Shown here piece after piece: positions 19,445 to 28,123 of a DNA stretch of 64,000 nt. The DNA is taken from contig JAOKHV010000001.1 in assembly GCA_028248455.1 (NCBI GenBank), positions 1 to 64,000 of the forward strand. Direction: 5' to 3'. Within the stretch, counting starts at the first letter, position 1. Every line of letters begins with the position of its first letter. The notes beneath the pieces were generated by a model. That model searched no databases, had not been told where the DNA came from, and saw only the letters and a list, made by a program, of their open reading frames with translations. This DNA is from Ascidiaceihabitans sp. (lineage in GTDB: Bacteria; Pseudomonadota; Alphaproteobacteria; Rhodobacterales; Rhodobacteraceae). A program made the position numbers and the translations under genes.

Positions 19445-20383
19445 ATGAAAAAATCGATATATATTTTAAATCTTGGACTTTTCATTTTTGGTTGGACCAT
19501 TCCTGCCACTGCTCAGAATGTTCCCCAAACAGAAGACCTAGCTGGATCAGTGGTAGCTCATAACAAGTCTCGATTGTCTTATGAGGCTCGAGGCTGCATC
19601 ACAGGGTTGTCGAAAATAGCAGTAAAAACTGGTACGACTACCGCAGGGCAAATGTTAGTAGAGCTTGATAACCGTACTGCTAAGTTAGCAGTTAGGACTG
19701 CCCAAGCAAGAGTGAATGATCTTGAAGATGCACTAAGTGAAGCCGATTTTGCGATTGATGTTGCCAAGTCAAATGTAACAAGAGTGAATGAAGAACGAAA
19801 TTTTGTTAAAAAAGAATTTGAACGCACACGTGTGCTATTCAAACGTGGCTTAGTTAACGAAACAGCATTGGAAGTTGTCGAACGCAGTAAGCTGAATGCG
19901 ACATTCGCTGTTGAACGGTCGGAGGAAGAACTTACGCGTACCGTGGCAGCTAGATTGCGTGCTAAAACTGCTTTGGAAATTGGTGAATTGGACGTCCTAG
20001 GCCGTGAATTAGAGCTTGAATCATTGACAGTAAATTCGCCGTTCGATGGTGTATTGTTAAATTTTGAACCCAAAATTGGTGATTGTGTTTTAGCGGGAGC
20101 ATTGGTGGCGCAAATCTATGCTCCAACTGAAAAGAATGTAGAGACATTTCTCTTTGTTAACCAATTGGTTGATACAGTGGAGGGTGGAGTTACTGTCGGC
20201 ACAGAAGTAAATGTAAAACGCGTGAACGGGGAAACTTGCCCGGGAGTTTTTTCGCTAATTAGCACAGAGGCGGATTTGGAGTCTCAGCACGTAAAAACAA
20301 CTATTGAGTTAGCTGCATCATGCGCACCAAATATGTTTTTAAACGAATTTGTTGGGATAGAAATTTTGCCAATCGATCGCTGA
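19445..20383 (+). CDS. HlyD-type membrane-fusion (periplasmic adaptor) protein, orphan
   Basis: About 312 residues from MKKSIYILNLGLFIFGWTIPATAQ, a clear signal peptide. It has split lipoyl/barrel-sandwich segments (GCITGLSKIAVKTGTTTAGQMLVELDN and LTVNSPFDGVLLNFEPKIGD) either side of a long alpha-hairpin (roughly residues 85-190, Glu/Arg-rich coiled coil), then a beta-barrel domain. This is the layout of adaptors for RND or ABC efflux pumps. The ORF track starts 15 codons earlier; GGGGAA before the ATG at 19445 decides the start. No pump or outer-membrane channel gene lies nearby, so its partner is unknown. AT-rich and unlike the adjacent glg genes. Confidence 0.82.
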   Translation: MKKSIYILNLGLFIFGWTIPATAQNVPQTEDLAGSVVAHNKSRLSYEARGCITGLSKIAVKTGTTTAGQMLVELDNRTAKLAVRTAQARVNDLEDALSEADFAIDVAKSNVTRVNEERNFVKKEFERTRVLFKRGLVNETALEVVERSKLNATFAVERSEEELTRTVAARLRAKTALEIGELDVLGRELELESLTVNSPFDGVLLNFEPKIGDCVLAGALVAQIYAPTEKNVETFLFVNQLVDTVEGGVTVGTEVNVKRVNGETCPGVFSLISTEADLESQHVKTTIELAASCAPNMFLNEFVGIEILPIDR

Positions 20384-20816
20384 GCTTCAGAAAATGTCAA
20401 ATAATATTTTGATGGCAATTGTAGGCTTGTTTGACATAGCAAGGCCATTTTTTTGAAACAAGCCAAATAGTTGTTGAAAGACACTTGCGTTTAGAATCTC
20501 TTGGGTATTCCTCCATGTTGTTAGTTATTTAATGTTCGTGGCTGGCAACGCTAGTACATTGGGCAGTTGGTAGGTGGGTAATCAAAACTGCATTGCACTA
20601 ATTACACTTTTCATAGCTCCCACAGTGGAAATTGATAAGTTGGACTTACCTGTCAATTCGTAGACCTGTTGGAGAGCCAAGTGGAATATTATAATTTATT
20701 AATGACTGTTATTTATTAGTTTAAGATATATTTATCATCATATTGAATTTTATAGATTTTTGTCTCTATTCCATTACTAGAACCTACTAATTTGCAGAAC
20801 ACTAGATCAACACGAC

Positions 20817-20834
20817 AGGTCTCGAATGAGACCT
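20817..20834. other. Short perfect hairpin
   Basis: AGGTCTC, a 4-base loop GAAT, GAGACCT. A 7-bp perfect stem without a T-tract on the plus strand. It lies over 400 bp past the membrane-fusion gene, so it is unlikely to be that gene's terminator. Confidence 0.4.
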
Positions 20835-20896
20835 CCTAGAAGTCCATCTTACCTCCTGAAGTTTACTTTTGGGTCGGTAATTTAATGAAGACTCTA

Positions 20897-21034
20897 GCCC
20901 AAATACATCTCAACAAATTACTGACCAATATGCGCCTTATTGCAGTGAGCTAAGGTACGCCGTATCCAATGATTGCAGAGTGTTAACTGATTGTTGGTGG
21001 ATGAGATAGTAGCCGAGCTCACTGTCGATCGGCC
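20897..21034 (-). repeat. Dispersed repeat, copy B (inverted relative to copy A)
   Basis: The reverse complement of this stretch aligns with 6599-6770 along its whole length, from GGCCGATCGACAGTGAG to GATGTATTTGGGC. It has the 22-bp unit once, where copy A has it twice. The two copies face each other across about 14 kb containing the pirin gene, the glycogen operon, the GH13 gene and the membrane-fusion gene. Confidence 0.8.
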
Positions 21035-21107
21035 ACTACCCTCTACTATGGCTTAGTACCCTATTCTTATCATGGAAATTTCGGCTGCAAACTAATTCAT
21101 TGGATAC
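20962..21107. repeat. 11-bp perfect inverted repeat ends, MITE-like
   Basis: GTATCCAATGA (20962-20972) and TCATTGGATAC (21097-21107) are exact inverted copies about 125 bp apart. Such a pair bounds a ~146-bp interval that overlaps repeat copy B. It could be the terminal repeats of a small non-autonomous element, but no flanking duplication was recognised and copy A lacks a clear equivalent. Confidence 0.35.
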
Positions 21108-21200
21108 ATCGGACTGCTTTTTGATCATCAAATGCAACGCTGTAGACATCTACATGCTAACAGCCTAAGTTCTGCTCAACACGTATATTTGGGTAAGAAT

Positions 21201-22016
21201 ATGATCAAAAAAATCACAATTACTGCTGTATCAGCTACTTTGATGGCTTCAACTGCATTTGCAGGTGGACACTGTTCAGCTGGCAAGACTTTGACCGAGG
21301 GAAAGTTGACCATTGCAACTGGTAACCCTGCTTATTTCCCCTGGGTTCTTGATGATGCTCCCGAAAGTGGTCAAGGCTTTGAAGCCGCAGTGGCATATGC
21401 TGTAGCCAGCGAGATGGGGTTTGCAAATACCGATGTGGTTTGGGTGCGTTCGTCATTTGACGAAGCTATCCAGCCGGGTGCAAAGAATTTTGATTTCAAC
21501 ATGCAGCAATTTTCTATCACGTCAGAACGTGATGAAGTGGTCGATTTTTCGGCCCCTTATTTTATCGCACCAATGGCGGTTCTTGTTGGGCCGGGTGCTG
21601 TCGACACTGCGCCATCCATGGCAGCGCTTAAAGAGCTGAAATGGGGGGCATCTGGGTCTCATACATCAGTGCAGAAGTTGATGAACGAGATTGTCCCGAC
21701 AAGCGATCCGCTTTTGTATGGTGATAACGCTGATATTAATGCTGCGATTGCAGCAAACCAGATTGATGCGGCGCTGTTTGATCTTCCAACGGCCTTATTC
21801 TTGAGTGCTGTTATGATCGAGGGATCAAAGGTTATTGGACAATTCTCTGTCGACGAATCTGAAGGTGGGGATCAATTTGGTATGTTGCTCGAAGATGGTA
21901 ACCCATTGAAAGCCTGCATCGATGACGCACTGGCTGTAATGACATCCAATGGCACTTTGGCTGGTATTGAATCCATTTGGCTGCAGGACACCACTGGTGT
22001 TCCATTGATCAAGTAA
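21201..22016 (+). CDS. Amino-acid ABC transporter, periplasmic binding protein
   Basis: 271 residues from MIKKITITAVSATLMASTAFAGG, a signal peptide with an AFA cleavage site. The mature part is a family 3 solute-binding protein (EGKLTIATGNPAYFPWVL, GFEAAVAYAVASEMGF, DFNMQQFSITSERDEVVDFSAPYF), the clade for polar amino acids and related small molecules. The ligand is not evident. The ORF track starts 23 codons too early; the ATG at 21201 follows GGGTAAG. Permease and ATPase genes follow with minimal gaps. Confidence 0.92.
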   Translation: MIKKITITAVSATLMASTAFAGGHCSAGKTLTEGKLTIATGNPAYFPWVLDDAPESGQGFEAAVAYAVASEMGFANTDVVWVRSSFDEAIQPGAKNFDFNMQQFSITSERDEVVDFSAPYFIAPMAVLVGPGAVDTAPSMAALKELKWGASGSHTSVQKLMNEIVPTSDPLLYGDNADINAAIAANQIDAALFDLPTALFLSAVMIEGSKVIGQFSVDESEGGDQFGMLLEDGNPLKACIDDALAVMTSNGTLAGIESIWLQDTTGVPLIK

Positions 22017-22018
22017 AC

Positions 22019-22852
22019 ATGAGCAAAACTGAGGCGGCGGTATTAACCCGTCGTGCATCTTTCGAGCAACGCCAAAGGAGACGATCCATCGTGATCGCCA
22101 CAACAAGCACTGTGTTGGTGCTTGTTGCTTTAATTGTTCTTGTCCCCATGACCCCAGGTTGGGAAAAAGTTCAAAAGAGCTTTTTTAACGGTCCGATTTT
22201 AATCAAAACATTTCCCAAACTGATCGAGGCGTTCAAGCTTAACGTGATGATCTTTTTGTGGTCAGCTCCGATGATCGCAATTTTGGGTTTGCTGGTTGCT
22301 TTGGCACGTAATGCAAAATCACCAGCGATGTTCCCACTACGTATTTTAGGTGCAACGTTTACAGATGTGTTTCGTGGGGTTCCCGTGATTTTGACGGTTT
22401 ATCTGATCGGGTTTGGGATTCCGGGCCTTGGCTTGCCGCGTCCTTGGAACTCCCCATATATCTGGGGATCCATAGCGTTGATCTTAACGTACTCAGCTTA
22501 CGTAGCAGAGATTTTTAGGGCAGGGATCGACAGTGTCCATCCGAGTCAACGCGCTGCCGCATTGTCGCTAGGCCTGTCAGAACAGCAGGTAATGCGTGAA
22601 GTTGTTTTGCCCCAAGCTGTCCGGAATGTTGTCCCCTCACAAATGAACATGTTGATTGCACTTCAGAAAGACGTGTCGCTTCTAAGCTTCATTGGTCCAG
22701 TTGAGATTTTCAGGCAAGCTGGGGTCTTCAAATCGTTGATGGCTAATTTCACCCCTTATGTTGGTGCCGCGATCATTTTCTTGCTCGTGACTATACCTGC
22801 AACGCGTTACGCAGATTATTTGATGGAACGCCAATCGCGGGAACGTAGCTGA
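22019..22852 (+). CDS. Amino-acid ABC transporter permease (HisM/GlnP type)
   Basis: 277 residues from MSKTEAAVLTRRASFEQRQRR. A basic cytosolic N-terminus, then about five to six membrane spans. The EAA loop contacting the ATPase is seen around SQRAAALSLGLSEQQVMREVVLPQAVRNVVPS. The family signature RGVPVILTVYLIGFG is present. It begins 2 bp after the binding-protein stop and its TGA overlaps the ATG of the ATPase gene. A single permease gene implies a homodimeric channel. Confidence 0.93.
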   Translation: MSKTEAAVLTRRASFEQRQRRRSIVIATTSTVLVLVALIVLVPMTPGWEKVQKSFFNGPILIKTFPKLIEAFKLNVMIFLWSAPMIAILGLLVALARNAKSPAMFPLRILGATFTDVFRGVPVILTVYLIGFGIPGLGLPRPWNSPYIWGSIALILTYSAYVAEIFRAGIDSVHPSQRAAALSLGLSEQQVMREVVLPQAVRNVVPSQMNMLIALQKDVSLLSFIGPVEIFRQAGVFKSLMANFTPYVGAAIIFLLVTIPATRYADYLMERQSRERS

Positions 22853-23583
22853 TGGCAAAACTCAAATTGCGTAATGTTGTGAAACGCTTTGGTGATATCA
22901 CGGTATGTAATGGCGTCAATTTGGACGTTGATGATGGTCAAATGGTTTGCTTGATCGGTGCCTCTGGGGCTGGGAAGTCCACCCTGTTGCGGTGTATAAA
23001 CTTGTTGGAACACACCGAAGATGGTGAGATCTTTTTAGACGGCGAAGATATCGCAGTTCCCGGTTTAAATCCGCAAGCAGCACGCAAAAAGATTGGGATG
23101 GTTTTTCAGAACTTCAATCTGTTTCCGCATATGACCGCGTTAGAAAACGTGATGTTGGCACCGAGGCGCGTCTATAAGAAGTCGCGCACAGACATTGAGG
23201 CAGAGGTTGTCTCGCTGTTCAACCGTTTTGGATTGGCGGATAGGATGGAAAACTACCCTGATCAGCTTTCTGGGGGGCAACAACAACGTGTGGCAATCAT
23301 ACGTGCACTGGCGATGCGCCCTGAGGTTATCTTGTTTGATGAGATTACTTCAGCGCTTGATCCACAGCTTGTAGGCGAAGTATTGGATGTGTTGTTGGAG
23401 TTAAAAAAACAGGGCATGACCATGGTATTGGCGACCCATGAAATGCAATTTGCGCGTCAGACTGCTGACAAAATTTGTTTTCTAAAAGATGGTGAGATAA
23501 TCGAAGAAGGCCCACCTGATCAAATTTTTGATGCTCCCACTCAGGCCGCTACCAAGGAATTTCTAATGCGGGTCCTTAAATAG
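22852..23583 (+). CDS. Amino-acid ABC transporter ATP-binding protein (GlnQ type)
   Basis: 243 residues with Walker A GASGAGKST, Q-loop VFQNFNLFPHMTALENV, signature LSGGQQQR, Walker B VILFDEITSALDP and switch His in LATHEMQFA. These are the hallmarks of polar amino-acid import ATPases. Translationally coupled to the permease (TGATG). It completes a three-gene importer. About 250 bp later comes recA. Confidence 0.95.
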   Translation: MAKLKLRNVVKRFGDITVCNGVNLDVDDGQMVCLIGASGAGKSTLLRCINLLEHTEDGEIFLDGEDIAVPGLNPQAARKKIGMVFQNFNLFPHMTALENVMLAPRRVYKKSRTDIEAEVVSLFNRFGLADRMENYPDQLSGGQQQRVAIIRALAMRPEVILFDEITSALDPQLVGEVLDVLLELKKQGMTMVLATHEMQFARQTADKICFLKDGEIIEEGPPDQIFDAPTQAATKEFLMRVLK

Positions 23584-23741
23584 GGATTGCCGGTCTAAGG
23601 GCCTGTTCGACTTGCATCACCATTAACATGTTCCTTGTTCAGCTCTTATTAACCAAACAAGCTCTATTTAGGGGCAACCGTGATTATGTGGATTGCAGAT
23701 GGTTAACAAGTTACTTGCAGTGTTCTCTTTTTGGTCTTATG

Positions 23742-23756
23742 GAACATAATAGGAAC
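23742..23756. promoter_or_regulatory. LexA (SOS) box upstream of recA
   Basis: GAACATAATAGGAAC is an exact GAAC-N7-GAAC, i.e. GTTC-N7-GTTC on the other strand, the LexA operator of alphaproteobacteria. It lies about 78 bp before the recA start, where it can block the recA promoter. A second, imperfect GTTC-N7-GGTC lies just upstream (about 23721-23735). Confidence 0.85.
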
Positions 23757-23833
23757 ATAAATGAAATACCCTGATGATAGGTGAGGCAATCATTGCCGCC
23801 ACATCATGGGTGTGACACTAAGGGATGAACGCA

Positions 23834-24913
23834 ATGGCAACGGCAGATCTTTTAACTATGACAGACAAAAAATCAGCAGATAAGCAAAAGGCGCTAGACA
23901 GCGCATTGGCACAAATCGAACGCCAGTTTGGCAAAGGCTCGATCATGAAATTGGGCGCAGAAGGTGCCGTTCAAGACATCGTAGCCAGTTCAACTGGTTC
24001 CCTTGGGTTGGACATTGCATTGGGCATAGGCGGCCTACCAATGGGGCGGATCATTGAGATCTATGGCCCTGAATCATCGGGAAAAACCACGCTGACACTG
24101 CATTGTATTGCAGAACAGCAGAAGAAAGGCGGCGTATGCGCATTTGTGGATGCTGAGCACGCACTTGACCCACAATACGCGAAAAAACTTGGCATCGATA
24201 TCGATGAGTTACTGATTTCACAGCCTGATACAGGTGAGCAAGCGCTTGAAATTACTGACACGTTGGTGCGCTCTGGTGCGGTAAACATGGTTGTTGTGGA
24301 CTCGGTTGCTGCTTTGACGCCGAAATCAGAACTTGAAGGTGATATGGGCGACAGCTCTGTTGGTGTTCAGGCACGCCTTATGTCTCAGGCTATGCGTAAA
24401 CTGACAGGTTCTATCAGCCGTTCTAACTGCATGGTTATTTTCATCAACCAAATCCGTATGAAAATCGGCGTCATGTTTGGCTCTCCTGAAACGACTTCAG
24501 GCGGCAATGCGCTAAAGTTCTATTCATCTGTTCGTCTAGATATTCGCCGTATTGGCGCTTTGAAGGACCGTGAAGAAGTGATAGGCAACGCTACACGTGT
24601 TAAAGTCGTTAAAAACAAAGTGGCAGCACCGTTCAAGAAAGTTGAATTCGACATCATGTATGGCGAAGGCATTTCAAAAATGGGAGAACTGCTTGATTTG
24701 GGCGTTGTAGCAGGCATCGTTGACAAATCAGGTGCTTGGTTCAGCTATGGTGATGAACGACTTGGGCAAGGGCGTGAAAACTCTAAAGTCTTCTTGAAAG
24801 AGAACGAGAGCATCGCACTAGAGATCGAAGATAAAATCCGCGCATCGCACGGCTTGGATTTCGACATACCAGAGCGCGAGAAAAAAGAGGATGATGGCGT
24901 TCTAGAAGGTTAA
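23834..24913 (+). CDS. recA: Recombinase RecA
   Basis: 359 residues from [13 protein letters not shown]. Walker A is [22 protein letters not shown] and the DNA-binding L1/L2 loops ([44 protein letters not shown]) are intact. It forms the ATP-dependent filament for homologous recombination and LexA cleavage. The ORF track starts three codons earlier (MNA), but AAGGG lies directly against that ATG and at the right spacing for the ATG at 23834. Controlled by the SOS box upstream; a terminator follows. Confidence 0.97.
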   Translation: MATADLLTMTDKKSADKQKALDSALAQIERQFGKGSIMKLGAEGAVQDIVASSTGSLGLDIALGIGGLPMGRIIEIYGPESSGKTTLTLHCIAEQQKKGGVCAFVDAEHALDPQYAKKLGIDIDELLISQPDTGEQALEITDTLVRSGAVNMVVVDSVAALTPKSELEGDMGDSSVGVQARLMSQAMRKLTGSISRSNCMVIFINQIRMKIGVMFGSPETTSGGNALKFYSSVRLDIRRIGALKDREEVIGNATRVKVVKNKVAAPFKKVEFDIMYGEGISKMGELLDLGVVAGIVDKSGAWFSYGDERLGQGRENSKVFLKENESIALEIEDKIRASHGLDFDIPEREKKEDDGVLEG

Positions 24914-24954
24914 GATCTTGTTCTTCGACCAATTTGGGTCACGAATAGAATGAT

Positions 24955-24979
24955 AAGGCGTCCCAGAGTGGGGCGCCTT
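24955..24979 (+). terminator. Intrinsic terminator after recA
   Basis: A 10-bp stem with one G-T pair (AAGGCGTCCC / GGGGCGCCTT) and a 5-base loop, followed by GTTGCATTCT. The tract is only moderately T-rich. It lies about 40 bp past the recA stop and before alaS. Confidence 0.7.
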
Positions 24980-25082
24980 GTTGCATTCTATGGCCTGTGC
25001 ACTGTGGACAGTTGTTGGGTGGGGCGGTATTTCTGATCCTAACAGACTAATAACGCAATATTTGCCATAAGGCGCACGACAT

Positions 25083-27740
25083 ATGCCCACGTTAAATGAT
25101 ATCCGCTCGACCTTCTTGAACTACTTTGAAAAGCAGGGGCACCAAATCGTGCCTTCCAGCCCATTGGTGCCGCGCAACGATCCAACGTTGATGTTCGTTA
25201 ACTCTGGTATGGTGCAGTTCAAAAACCTGTTCACAGGCGTTGAAACTCGCGACTATAGCCGCGCAACATCTGCGCAAAAATGCGTACGTGCTGGCGGCAA
25301 GCACAACGATCTGGACAACGTGGGCTACACCGCACGTCATCACACGTTCTTTGAAATGCTTGGTAATTTTAGCTTTGGCAATTACTTCAAAACGGAGGCC
25401 ATTCCGTTTGCTTGGGAATTGCTGACAAAAGAATTCGACATCCCAAAAGACCGGCTGTTGGTGACCGTTTATCACACCGATGACGAAGCTGCGAACATGT
25501 GGAAGAAGGTTGCAGGTCTTTCTGATGACCGGATCATTCGCATTCCGACAGATGATAACTTCTGGCGTATGGGCCCAACAGGTCCATGTGGTCCATGTAC
25601 TGAAATTTTCTTCGACCACGGCGATCACATTTGGGGCGGCCCTCCCGGTTCCCCTGAGGAAGACGGCGATCGTTTTATTGAAATTTGGAACCTTGTGTTC
25701 ATGCAGAACGAACAGTTCGCTGACGGCAGTATGGTTCCGCTGGATATGCAGTCTATTGACACCGGCATGGGCCTTGAGCGAATTGGTGCGCTTTTGCAAG
25801 GCAAGCACGACAACTACGATACTGACCTGATGCGCAACTTGATCGAGGCCAGTGCGGATGCCTCCAGCTCTGATCCGGATGGACCGGGCAACACGCATCA
25901 CCGCGTTATTGCCGACCACCTGCGGTCGACATCATTCCTGATGGCCGATGGTGTTATGCCGTCAAACGAGGGCCGTGGTTATGTGCTGCGCCGCATCATG
26001 CGCCGCGCCATGCGTCACGCGCATCTTTTGGGTGTCAAAGACCCGATGATGCACCAGCTGGTACCAGCCTTGGTTCAACAAATGGGCGCGGCTTATCCTG
26101 AGTTGGGTCAGGCGCAGTCCTTGATCACAGAAACCCTGCATCAAGAAGAAACACGTTTCAAACAGACGTTGGATCGTGGTTTGAAATTGCTGGATGACGA
26201 AGTTGAAGGTTTGGCTGAAGGTGCTGATCTTTCTGGTGCGTCTGCATTTAAACTGTATGACACATATGGTTTCCCACTTGATTTGACCCAAGATGCATTG
26301 CGCGAAAAGGGTCGTGGTGTGGACACTGTCGGCTTTGACACTGCTATGGCAGAGCAAAAGGCTAAGGCGCGCGCGGCGTGGTCTGGGTCTGGTGAAGCGG
26401 CAGATTCGACCGTTTGGTTTGACGTGGTGGACGAGTCCGGCACGACTGACTTCCTTGGCTATGACACTGAAACAGCTGAAGGCCAGATTGTTGGCTTGGT
26501 TTCTGATGGTGCTTTGGTTGACGCCGTTGAAACAGGTGGCGAGGTTCAGATCGCTTTGAACCAAACATCGTTTTACGCTGAAAGCGGTGGACAAGTCGGC
26601 GACACAGGCGTGATCCGCACGGAAAGCGGAACGGCCCGTGTAACGGATACCCGCAAGTCAGCTGGCGTGTTTATCCACATTGCGACAGTCGAAAAAGGTA
26701 GCATTACCAAAGGACAGGCGGCTGTTCTAGATGTTGATAACGCCCGTCGTACATCCATTCGTGCCAACCATTCTGTGACCCACTTGTTGCACGAAGCGCT
26801 TCGCGTTGCCTTGGGTGATCATGTGGCCCAACGTGGATCGTTGAATGCAGCCGATCGTCTGCGGTTTGATTTCAGTCACTCAAAAGCCCTAAGTGTTGAA
26901 GAACAGCGCAAGGTTGAGGCAGAGGTAAACGCCTACATTCGTCAGAATACCACCGTTGAAACACGCATCATGACGCCAGACGATGCGCGTGATCTGGGGG
27001 CGCAGGCTTTGTTCGGTGAAAAATATGGCGACGAAGTTCGTGTTGTGTCTATGGGTACCCAAGCCGGATCAGGCAAAGGGGCCGATGGTCAGACCTATTC
27101 ACTTGAGTTGTGCGGCGGTACGCATGTGCGCCAAACGGGCGATATTGGTGCCTTTGCATTGCTCAGCGATAGTGCGTCCAGTTCCGGTGTGCGCAGGATC
27201 GAGGCGCTGACAGGTGCGGATGCGATCGCGTATTTACGTGGCCAAGATAAGTTGCTGGCCGACACTGCGGCTGAGTTGAAAACTGCCGTTTCGGATGTGC
27301 CTGTTCGGGTCAAAGCGTTGATGGACGAGCGCAAAGTCCTGGCTAATGAAGTGGCACAGTTGCGCCGTGAACTCGCGATGTCTGGCGGTGCTGCTGCGCC
27401 CGCTGAGGCGGAAGACGTGAACGGCGTGGCCTTCCTTGCACAATCATTGACTGGTGTGACGGGTAAAGACCTGCCAGCTCTGATTGACGAGCATAAAACA
27501 CGTATCGGCTCAGGTGCTGTTCTGTTGATCGCGGATGCAGACGGCAAGGTGGCTGTGGCTGCTGGTGTTACTGCGGATAAGACTGACAGCGTCAGTGCTG
27601 TCGATCTGGTAAAGGTGGCAGTCGCCGAATTGGGCGGTAAAGGCGGCGGCGGTCGTGTGGATATGGCCCAAGGTGGGGCCAAAGATGCAACAAACGCAGA
27701 AGCAGCAATCAACGCGGCTAAGGCCATCATCAAAGGATAA
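25083..27740 (+). CDS. alaS: Alanyl-tRNA synthetase
   Basis: 885 residues, full length. The class II catalytic domain starts [40 protein letters not shown]; the editing domain carries the zinc ligands [12 protein letters not shown] and [13 protein letters not shown]; the C-terminal C-Ala domain ends [17 protein letters not shown]. It charges tRNA-Ala and removes mis-charged Ser/Gly. It lies 169 bp past recA, the common recA-alaS order in alphaproteobacteria. Confidence 0.98.
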   Translation: MPTLNDIRSTFLNYFEKQGHQIVPSSPLVPRNDPTLMFVNSGMVQFKNLFTGVETRDYSRATSAQKCVRAGGKHNDLDNVGYTARHHTFFEMLGNFSFGNYFKTEAIPFAWELLTKEFDIPKDRLLVTVYHTDDEAANMWKKVAGLSDDRIIRIPTDDNFWRMGPTGPCGPCTEIFFDHGDHIWGGPPGSPEEDGDRFIEIWNLVFMQNEQFADGSMVPLDMQSIDTGMGLERIGALLQGKHDNYDTDLMRNLIEASADASSSDPDGPGNTHHRVIADHLRSTSFLMADGVMPSNEGRGYVLRRIMRRAMRHAHLLGVKDPMMHQLVPALVQQMGAAYPELGQAQSLITETLHQEETRFKQTLDRGLKLLDDEVEGLAEGADLSGASAFKLYDTYGFPLDLTQDALREKGRGVDTVGFDTAMAEQKAKARAAWSGSGEAADSTVWFDVVDESGTTDFLGYDTETAEGQIVGLVSDGALVDAVETGGEVQIALNQTSFYAESGGQVGDTGVIRTESGTARVTDTRKSAGVFIHIATVEKGSITKGQAAVLDVDNARRTSIRANHSVTHLLHEALRVALGDHVAQRGSLNAADRLRFDFSHSKALSVEEQRKVEAEVNAYIRQNTTVETRIMTPDDARDLGAQALFGEKYGDEVRVVSMGTQAGSGKGADGQTYSLELCGGTHVRQTGDIGAFALLSDSASSSGVRRIEALTGADAIAYLRGQDKLLADTAAELKTAVSDVPVRVKALMDERKVLANEVAQLRRELAMSGGAAAPAEAEDVNGVAFLAQSLTGVTGKDLPALIDEHKTRIGSGAVLLIADADGKVAVAAGVTADKTDSVSAVDLVKVAVAELGGKGGGGRVDMAQGGAKDATNAEAAINAAKAIIKG

Positions 27741-27745
27741 GTATC

Positions 27746-28033
27746 ATGGGCGCACTTTGGATCGCACACGTCACCGTCACCGATGAAGAGGCGTATAAAA
27801 AATACGCCGCTGGCGCGACGGTTGCCATTGCAGAGCACGGCGGTGAATTTATCGCGCGTGCGGGTCGCTTTGTTCAGCTAGAGGGCAAAGAACGTCCGCG
27901 CAACGTGGTAGCAAGGTTCCCAGACGTTGAAACGGCAGAGAAATGTTATCAATCAGACACATATCAAGCTGCACTGGAGTTTGCTCGAGAGGCATCAGAG
28001 CGAGAGCTGATGATTATCGAAACCACTGAATAA
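27746..28033 (+). CDS. DUF1330 family protein
   Basis: 95 residues in the ferredoxin-like dimeric alpha-beta barrel family DUF1330: WIAHVTVTDEEAYKKYAAGATVAIAEHGGEFIARAGR and RNVVARFPDVETAEKCYQSDTYQAA are the typical halves. Biochemical role unknown for the family. It starts 5 bp after alaS and is probably co-transcribed with it. Confidence 0.88.
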   Translation: MGALWIAHVTVTDEEAYKKYAAGATVAIAEHGGEFIARAGRFVQLEGKERPRNVVARFPDVETAEKCYQSDTYQAALEFAREASERELMIIETTE

Positions 28034-28043
28034 TAAAAATGAA

Positions 28044-28068
28044 AGGGCGCTCCAATTTGGAGCGCCCT
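28044..28068 (-). terminator. Terminator between the alaS unit and typA
   Basis: A perfect 10-bp stem (AGGGCGCTCC / GGAGCGCCCT) with loop AATTT. On the minus strand it is followed by TTTCATTTTTA, so it should end typA transcripts; it could also stop read-through from alaS on the plus strand. Confidence 0.8.
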
Positions 28069-28084
28069 AATTCGTCAAGCTGTT

Positions 28085-28114
28085 GAAGGTTGGGACATAT
28101 TCGCCCCAACCTTC
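28085..28114 (-). terminator. Second hairpin directly after the typA stop
   Basis: A perfect 10-bp repeat (GAAGGTTGGG / CCCAACCTTC) with a 10-base loop, 9 bp past the typA stop and 16 bp from the next hairpin. No T-tract, so it is more likely a 3'-end stabiliser or an accessory terminator arm. Confidence 0.5.
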
Positions 28115-28123
28115 GAATTCAAT

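Larger units (their letters stand above)
20384..21200. other. Gene-free AT-rich stretch with repeats
   Basis: About 800 bp without a supportable gene. It holds a short hairpin (20817-20834), copy B of the dispersed repeat (20897-21034) and an 11-bp perfect inverted repeat pair (20962-20972 and 21097-21107). The ORF track's upstream extension of the binding-protein gene (from 21132) is not real. The promoter of the amino-acid transporter operon should lie in the last 100 bp. Confidence 0.6.

Noticed and set aside
27095-27838. 247-residue minus-strand ORF opposite alaS
   Set aside because: A shadow of the alaS reading frame (Ala/Ser/Thr/Pro-rich, no domain).
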